Part shown: piece after piece, positions 58,106 to 64,000 of the stretch | Numbering within the stretch: the stretch's first letter is position 1 | Layout of the letters: each line of letters opens with the position of its first letter | Source of the DNA: Penicillium oxalicum | Lineage: Eukaryota > Ascomycota > Eurotiomycetes > Eurotiales > Aspergillaceae | Assembly (NCBI RefSeq): GCF_001723175.1 | Contig: NC_064655.1 | Coordinates: forward strand, 1,984,001 to 2,048,000 | DNA: 64,000 nt | Reading direction: 5' to 3' | Translations under genes and position numbers: made by a program | The notes under the pieces: generated by a model | Database searches by the model: none | What the model saw: the letters and a program-made list of their open reading frames with translations, nothing else | Told to the model about the DNA's origin: nothing

Positions 58106-58113
58106 TATTTATA
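58106..58113 (-). promoter_or_regulatory. TATA box of the modular transcript
   Basis: Minus strand TATAAATA inside GGGTATAAATACCC. It lies about 25-30 nt upstream of the pyrimidine-rich leader, the normal spacing for a TATA-driven start. Confidence 0.65.
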
Positions 58114-58140
58114 CCCATCCAGGGGACGCTAGTGAGGCTA

Positions 58141-59407
58141 TAGCAAACATTGCTTGCTGAGGAAGGCACGATATTTCCTCATTTGGAATTCATGCTTCAC
58201 ATTGGTGCCTACGCGAGGCAGCCACACTGGAACCAAATTGGGGTAAAGTATCACCACTGAGCCATCCGGTGTTTGCCTACTTCCTGGGCACAAAAAATTC
58301 GACATCAAGGGAAAGACATGTTTATCGTACGGCATCGTCCGGGGGATACTTGGTAAATTCAAAAAATACCAGACTGGCTCAGTCAAAGAGTCGACTGAGT
58401 TCTCATCTCAGATATTTAGATCCGCCTTGATACTGTGTTTTAATCTTCTACCCGCAGAGCCTCCTCGAGCCCCAAACTCTAAATAGACTGACACAAGCAG
58501 GGCAGAAGCTTGGCGTAGTTGCACAGGGAGCAGATTTCGATAAAAATTTAATTTCATTCAGACTGCTGCCATACCGCATGCTGATATACAGAGAAGGCGA
58601 GAGTTCAGCCTTCAGCGGACTTACCCCAGATGTTGATGGGATTAAAGATCCCGGTCCAATATTTTCTGAAGGTGATGGCAGATATAATCCTGTTCAAATC
58701 CTCCGTTTCTGAGAAGTCTAGTGAGTGGATAGTATTTGTTGTCTTTCGGTGATTCCAAGAGACCATGGCTGGCTGGCTTTGACACAGCCAAAAGGCGAGC
58801 CCTGTGTACCTTATACAGCCTGCTGTGCTGAGCAGTTGCTGAATAGATGAGAGATTGACAATTAGTGTATCTACTTCCCATTATTGTCATTTTTTTTCAA
58901 CTAAATGTTTTTGATGCCTGGCAATTCGAGACGAGCAGCGTTCAACTCTCTGAGAGTGTGGGAAAAGAAAGACTTTGATTCAGTTGTTGCCGTTATCTGT
59001 GACATGAAGATCTGGCTTTCATAATGGGTCAATGCTCGAGCATCCTCGAGGAAGCTGGATTTTAATCATTTGAGTCCTAAGAGTACTGCATTATTTTTCA
59101 TCTCAAATAATGCTGGCAGGGGTAAGATGACCCTCTTAGTAGAGAACGGGTGGAAAGTTTCGTCATGAGAGATAAGTTTCAAGGGCTTTCTTCGGGGTAT
59201 CGTCGATTGTGATTTTGGACGATCCATACCTACGCGTCGTTCACAACGATGCGTCTCAGATTCTGCGAGTAGATGGAACGGATAGTACGGTGTCTTCGAC
59301 GGCAAAATTGAATGAGCTGGTACCACAACTTTGAGGCACGTAGGTATCTGGCTGCTCTGTTCATTCGGCATCCTGCTTCCGCTTTTCAAGTACGCGCATC
59401 ACATCAT
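58141..59407. other. intergenic, modular transcript to RED-like gene
   Basis: Upstream region of the minus-strand modular transcript and the 3' flank of the RED-like gene. Short open frames lack domains. Confidence 0.55.
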
Positions 59408-61063
59408 TCACGCTATTCTTGTCCCCTTTCTTCTTCTTTGGCCCACGTTTCCGTTTGTTACCCCCCCGCTGCTGGCCGTCATAGTCTCCAACAGGACACT
59501 CTCATCGTCCTCACCATCCTCGATGCGACTTCCACCAAAGCCCATATCCATATCTGCCGCATCCATAGCATCACGACGACGAGCCTCTTCGAGAAACTTC
59601 TTTTGCCTGAGAGATGCTTCCGCCGAAAGACTTGAATCGTCCTCTTCTGAGGGAGACGTTTGTCGAAGCGCAGCGGCTCGTTTGAGCGTAGCCAATATGT
59701 TAGGATCCTTTGTTAGAGGGTTTGATCGATCCTCCGGCTCTTCTTCGACCATGGCGGACGCACTGGTTGCAAAGTAATTGCGTGGGCGCGGCGGCTGAGG
59801 TGTGGCTTGCTTTTCGTCCTGGGGGATTGGCTTGGAAGGCTTTGACACGGACTCGCCTTCCTCATCAGTTGACGAATCATCGTCCTGCTCAATACCAGCG
59901 AGCGGGTCATAGTCAGCACCAACACCCGCAAAGATATCATCGTCGTCCTCAAGCGCCGCGCTGGCAGCAGCTGCCCGGGCTGCGATCTCAGCAGGTACTT
60001 CCATACCCAAGGGCATGGCAGCTTTATCTGGCATTGGCAAAGACGGCGTGCCACGCGGCTCGTTGGGTTTATCGAGCCAGCGCACCTTTCGCTTTGTGTT
60101 GCCGTCGGCATCTGTGATCAAGAGCACTTCTCGCCGACGGCCGTTCTCGTCAGCCTCGACAAATCGCTTCTTCTCAGGCTTACGGTCGCTGAGCTTTTTG
60201 AACTTTGAGCTCAGTGTCGACTCAGGCGCCGGCGCCGGCACTTTGGCAGTAGCGGCAGCGGCGGCTCGACTGGCCTTGAGCTCCCTGAGAATTTCATCCC
60301 TCGTCTTCGGTCGAGATGGCGGCGGCGCCATTGTCCCTTTCTTCTCTTTCTTCTCCTTGGGCACAGCTTTGATCTCTTCCTGGCCTTTCTCCTCCATCAT
60401 CCTGTCAAACGCTTCATCTATATCCTCCTCAGCGAGTGGTTTTTCATCCGCTGGAACTGGCGTTGGCTTTTCTGGTGCTTTTGTGACATCTTCACCAGCT
60501 CGGACCCGCTTCAAGAGCGTCCAATCCAATCCCTTGACCATGTGCGTACTCTCCGTGCTGCCACCAACTCCAAGCTCCGCGCAAAGCTTGTCAAAGGTAG
60601 CCTGATCGATCTGGCCCAGCTTGACCATTTCCTCAAGCGCCTTGACTCGCTTTTGTAAACCCTCCTCTTGATCCTCATCTGCATTTCGGAGTTGTGCGCG
60701 GTCCTGATATCCGGTGGGTAATTTAGTCCCCTTTGGTGCAGCAGATGACTTGAATCGTTTGGCAGGATGTTCGTTACTCTCGCGTCGGTGGTCTGCAAGC
60801 TGTTTGGCAAAATCAACACCAGTAACGGAGCGCCTGGAGAAAGGAAGACGATCAGTATCGAAGGTCAAGCTTCGCGTGAGAGGGTTGTGAATAGTGGCTA
60901 CACACGGTGTCATCGGGATACTTGAGCGCATTCGCGAACCCAACATCGCGCTGGGAGTGGCGCCACCACTGGATGCATTTCTCGGTGATTGGCCTTTCTG
61001 CTCATTTGATTTAGAGGTCGAGGACGTATCAGCGAGGAGTCGCCGAAATTGTTCGTTATTCAT
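59408..61063 (-). CDS. RED/IK-like spliceosomal protein
   Basis: A 527-residue protein from exons 61063-60906 and 60833-59408 (72-nt intron, GTGTGT/CCAG, phase 2). The N-terminal RED-like signature is MNNEQFRRLLADTS, then GSRMRSSIPMTPRSVTGVDF, FAKQLADHRRES and PKGTKLPTGYQDRAQLR, followed by RVKALEEMVKLGQIDQATFD and THMVKGLDWTLLKRVRAG. RED (IK) with Smu1 joins the spliceosomal B complex. The C-terminal half is charged with acidic patches (EDDDDIFAGVG, EQDDDSSTDEE) and basic stretches, ending QRRRKGTRIA. The intron length is a multiple of three without a stop, so an unspliced reading is also open, but splicing restores the conserved MTPRSV junction. ATG 61063 gives the canonical N-terminus. Confidence 0.88.
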   Translation of the reverse strand: MNNEQFRRLLADTSSTSKSNEQKGQSPRNASSGGATPSAMLGSRMRSSIPMTPCVATIHNPLTRSLTFDTDRLPFSRRSVTGVDFAKQLADHRRESNEHPAKRFKSSAAPKGTKLPTGYQDRAQLRNADEDQEEGLQKRVKALEEMVKLGQIDQATFDKLCAELGVGGSTESTHMVKGLDWTLLKRVRAGEDVTKAPEKPTPVPADEKPLAEEDIDEAFDRMMEEKGQEEIKAVPKEKKEKKGTMAPPPSRPKTRDEILRELKASRAAAAATAKVPAPAPESTLSSKFKKLSDRKPEKKRFVEADENGRRREVLLITDADGNTKRKVRWLDKPNEPRGTPSLPMPDKAAMPLGMEVPAEIAARAAAASAALEDDDDIFAGVGADYDPLAGIEQDDDSSTDEEGESVSKPSKPIPQDEKQATPQPPRPRNYFATSASAMVEEEPEDRSNPLTKDPNILATLKRAAALRQTSPSEEDDSSLSAEASLRQKKFLEEARRRDAMDAADMDMGFGGSRIEDGEDDESVLLETMTASSGGVTNGNVGQRRRKGTRIA

Positions 61064-61690
61064 TATTTCTCGTTGTGGTTTGAAAGAGACAGTTGACGTC
61101 GACGTCAATTTTGAGTCTGAACGACCCGATCCGCCTTGGCGTGCGATAAGATAAAACCTTATCGCATTCAAAGCACAGTAACATGGTTCCCCGCTGGATA
61201 AGAGTGGATTGCTACAGAGCCATAAAAGCACGATCTTGTTGAAGACTTGTTAGATTTGAATACCAGAAAAGCCCGATCTATGAATTGCTGTTGAAAGACG
61301 ACCCTTTTCAAGATTCCGAGTGACCCGAGGTTCATCCAGACAATGCTGAGCACAGATAGCATCACTACCTTTCGGTGCTCCTCCCACTAAAGCAAGCCAT
61401 ATGCAGATGTCACTTTTCGCTACGCTCGCCGGATGGCCGCCATTCTTACTAGACCTCTAATTATTTCGATTAGTTCAATGAAAATGCGTGCCCATGGACA
61501 GTAGAGCGAACATGCTTAAGTTAGATGTACAAATTCATTCCAAAGATACAATACATCAGCGCAGATGACTTGAGGTCACCTTTGAAAGTACAAATGCACG
61601 CTTAATTCCCTGGCAGGAGAAAGACAAATCATAGACGCAAGACAAGAAGAAAATAAGACGTGTGCGACTATCCATCGTTGGCGTCGGTCA
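61064..61690. other. RED-like gene promoter and ubr1 3' flank
   Basis: A 627-nt region between two minus-strand genes. No other feature seen. Confidence 0.6.
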
Positions 61691-64000
61691 TTAAATCGTT
61701 TCCCACCCACCATTGTTCATTTCCGATTCCAGCTTGCGACTGATCGTAGCAGGAATCGAGTGTGACAGCCACACGTCACGGAGGAGTCGATCGTACCGCT
61801 TCTGGTTTAGGATGAGCTGACGGTTTCGGCGCAGGCCTGGATCGACTTCGCCATGGCGGTCGAGATAAGGGGCGTAATGCCATGAACCATTGTGATTATG
61901 CAGATAGAGCACAGTGCACTTGCGGATGTTGATGAAAAGACCAATGTTCTTGCCACATCTGCAATTAAAGAGAGATGGTAGGGTTAGCTGAGCGTTGCGA
62001 TAATTTCAAAGTTGGAAAAAGGGTTCTCACTTCTGCAAGTGCTGGTTGCATCCACCTAGTTTGTTGTGCATACAGCAGACCGCTTGTGAGCAAAAGATAT
62101 CACCACAGAAAAGGCAAATGCTTGGATCGCTGAGCTCCTTCTTCGAGTTAGGGCATCGCCGCTTGTTAGCTTCCTCGATGAGACTGTCAAAGTACTTAGG
62201 AAGTCCAACAAGCTCGAAGATACCCGGGTGGGGAAGACTGGGCCACAATCGATGATCTTCGAAACGAATACCCGATCGTGAGGCATTCCAGTGGAAAATC
62301 CAACCGGAGATGACTGCATCGAAGGGACTGTTGGTCTTTCTGGCGGGGCTTATGGACATGAGAATCTCATCGAGTGGGGGCAAGTTAAGGGCCTTGGTCA
62401 AGCGATCAAGCTCTGATGCCCCAACATCACCGAAGCCTGTGTTGGGGAAGTCGACACCGTGCTGCACGTGGAGAAGAATAACAGACTTCCGCAGAAAAGT
62501 CAAGGCGTAGCTGGCGAGGAGCCGGCGGAGGGCGACAATGATACTGGGTGTGGCTGACTCTTCACCATCCTTCACATATCCACTTTCAGCAGGGAATGAA
62601 GACCCTTCCGCGCGACCGACCGAGTTGGCTTTCAGTTCGGCGACAATTGAATCAAAGAAATGTCTCGTCACATTGTACCGATCGTCCGAGATATCAATAT
62701 TGGCAAGGTCTTCCTCCCCTTGGCTTGCCAATTCCTCTTTGAGCCCTAAAGGCCAGAGAATAAAGGTAACAGCCACCTTGACAATCTCAGCCACGTAGCA
62801 CATCTGCACAAGATGGCGCACGTCGACGCGGAAAACGGGCAATAGAGCCAACGAGCACTCTGCCAAGAACACAAAAGTATCCATGGCCAACAGGGGCTCA
62901 ATATTTCTCACATCGTTAAGCAACGGCGTTCCGCTCAAACAGGGATGTCCGACAAGAAGCTGACAAAGTTTCTGTCGGTGCATCTCCTGAAATTCGAGGG
63001 CTGGCCGACTCTTTGGCCCGTTGTTTGAGTGAACACAGCCTACAGCCGCGTAGGTCATAGCCGTCTCTGCCAAGATACGGAGATGCGTCAGTGTTAGTGA
63101 TGGAATCTTGTCCAAAAGAGTTGACCCGGGCTCGGACTCAACGCCGCGCTGCGCAATCTCGACTGCAGAGATGCTGAAGCCGAAGCTGCGAACCAATGTG
63201 TCAATGTGTACCAAGTCATCACTGATCACTGTGTCGGGACTATTGTTGAAGATAGAACTGATGTGATTCAGTTTGATTGTCTTCTTCAGGCGCTTGTAGA
63301 TTTGCAGGAGCTCAGTCATTGGGCTGTCTGACGGTGTCGAAACTTGCTGCAGGGGACTCGTCGGTGCCAATTCCTCGCTGGCAGGATAGATGCCCGGCAT
63401 AGCAAGTCGCGGAACAGAGATAACTGGACGGGATGATCCGGCCGATGGAGCTGGGGATGACGTGAGCTGACTGATTTTAGAAGACAGCGGAGGTGTGAGA
63501 GTTTTAGACAGATAGTCGTTGAATAGTTCCGCATATGGATGAGGGTATGCCTTTTCCTTTTCAACCATGAGCACAGGGAAATTCTGGGTCTGATGCAGGG
63601 CGCCCTTTAGCCCCGTGCTCATCCATTCATCGAAGGACTGGGAAGTGTTCAGGGCGCCGGGATAAGACTCTTCCTTGCCCTTCCAAGTAATAGGCAAGAA
63701 AGCGTTACCAAGAGCTTTACACAATGGGCAAACAAACTCTTTGAGCGCAATGTTTTCAGGGTGATGACGGGCAATTTGTTGGCTGTGCCGCCTCTGCGTG
63801 CCGGTGTAGTACACGTCGAAGCAAGAATAATGCATAATATGACCACAGCCAGTTGTCACAGGCCCCCGCAGAGTGCTCTTTGGGTTGAAGCCTTTGCTGA
63901 GACCAACCTTTTCGCTGGTCACCTCGCCTCCAGAAGAATCCAGCCGCCGAATAGTCGTGTGGTTCTCACCAGAAACACCAAAGGGCCGAATTTCGTCGGC
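61691..64000 (-). CDS. ubr1: Ubr1-type N-recognin E3 ubiquitin ligase, C-terminal part
   Basis: The 3' end of a gene whose 5' part lies beyond position 64000. Exons seen: 64000 (open)-62031 and 61958-61691, with a 72-nt intron (GTGAGA/GCAG). At least 745 C-terminal residues are visible. The RING-H2 part is near the edge: TTGCGHIMHYSCFDVYYTGT, ending in EFVCPLCKALGNAFLPI. A long helical region follows (FLAECSLALLPVFRVDVRHL), then the Cys/His-rich autoinhibitory cap: CLFCGDIFCSQAVCCMHNKL, GGCNQHLQKCGKNIGLF, YLHNHNGSWHYAPYLDRHGE and LILNQKRYDRLLRDVWLSHS. Ubr1 recognises N-degrons and builds polyubiquitin chains with an E2. The UBR box is not in this window, so subtype (Ubr1 or Ubr11) cannot be fixed. 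Confidence 0.92.

Noticed and set aside
1..64000. Secondary-metabolite cluster or intact transposon
   Set aside because: No polyketide/peptide synthase, P450 or transporter genes, and no transposase or reverse-transcriptase motifs were seen.

Overview
The window is nuclear DNA from a filamentous ascomycete, most likely Eurotiales (Aspergillus/Penicillium type). This is inferred from many short spliceosomal introns with GTRNGY donors and CTGAC/CTAAC-type branch sites, a Con7-type C2H2 regulator, a Zn2Cys6 regulator, pyrimidine-rich leaders, and protein sequences that resemble Eurotiales orthologues. No bacterial, viral or intact transposon sequence was recognised.

Layout: (1) 1-9.3 kb holds one gene, a Con7-like C2H2 transcription factor (+), in a large non-coding surround. 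(2) 9.3-23 kb is a housekeeping block: mitochondrial PPR protein (+), YIPF6/Yip4 Golgi protein (+), Yrb2/RanBP3-like Ran-binding protein (+), trans-aconitate methyltransferase (-) and the RecQ4-like helicase Hrq1 (+). (3) 23.9-33.1 kb has a tRNA-Ile(AAU), an orphan 232-aa protein (-), a Zn2Cys6 transcription factor (-) and a Nnt1/Efm7-type methyltransferase (-). (4) 33.1-43.1 kb is a 10-kb gene desert rich in GTAC words and homopolymer tracts. (5) 43.1-55.2 kb is dense: GAR transformylase (-), a probably N-myristoylated RING-H2 protein (-), Pol I factor Rrn11 (+), an Ecm11-domain protein (+), a VPS9-domain Rab GEF (-) and an intron-containing tRNA-Asp(GUC) (-). (6) 55.2-59.4 kb has no ordinary protein gene but carries the most unusual object in the window. 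(7) 59.4-64 kb has a RED/IK-like splicing factor (-) and the 3' half of a Ubr1-type N-recognin (-), cut by the window edge.

The unusual object is on the minus strand at about 58.1-57.2 kb. Behind a TATA box and a short tandem-repeat leader lies a row of five related 87-121-nt sequences, each with a consensus donor, branch site and acceptor, separated by 56-66-nt exon-like segments. The three best-preserved copies are nearly identical. The donor of each of four copies can pair with an internal segment that changes in a compensating way, and three copies carry a hairpin between branch site and 3' splice site. It looks like a multi-exon, probably non-coding transcript built by tandem duplication of an intron-exon module, or by insertion of introner-like elements.

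The genes do not form a pathway. They are ordinary core genes for transcription, transport, ubiquitin, purine, tRNA and splicing functions. Exon boundaries were set by hand from splice consensus and reading phase; the N-terminus of con7 is the least certain.
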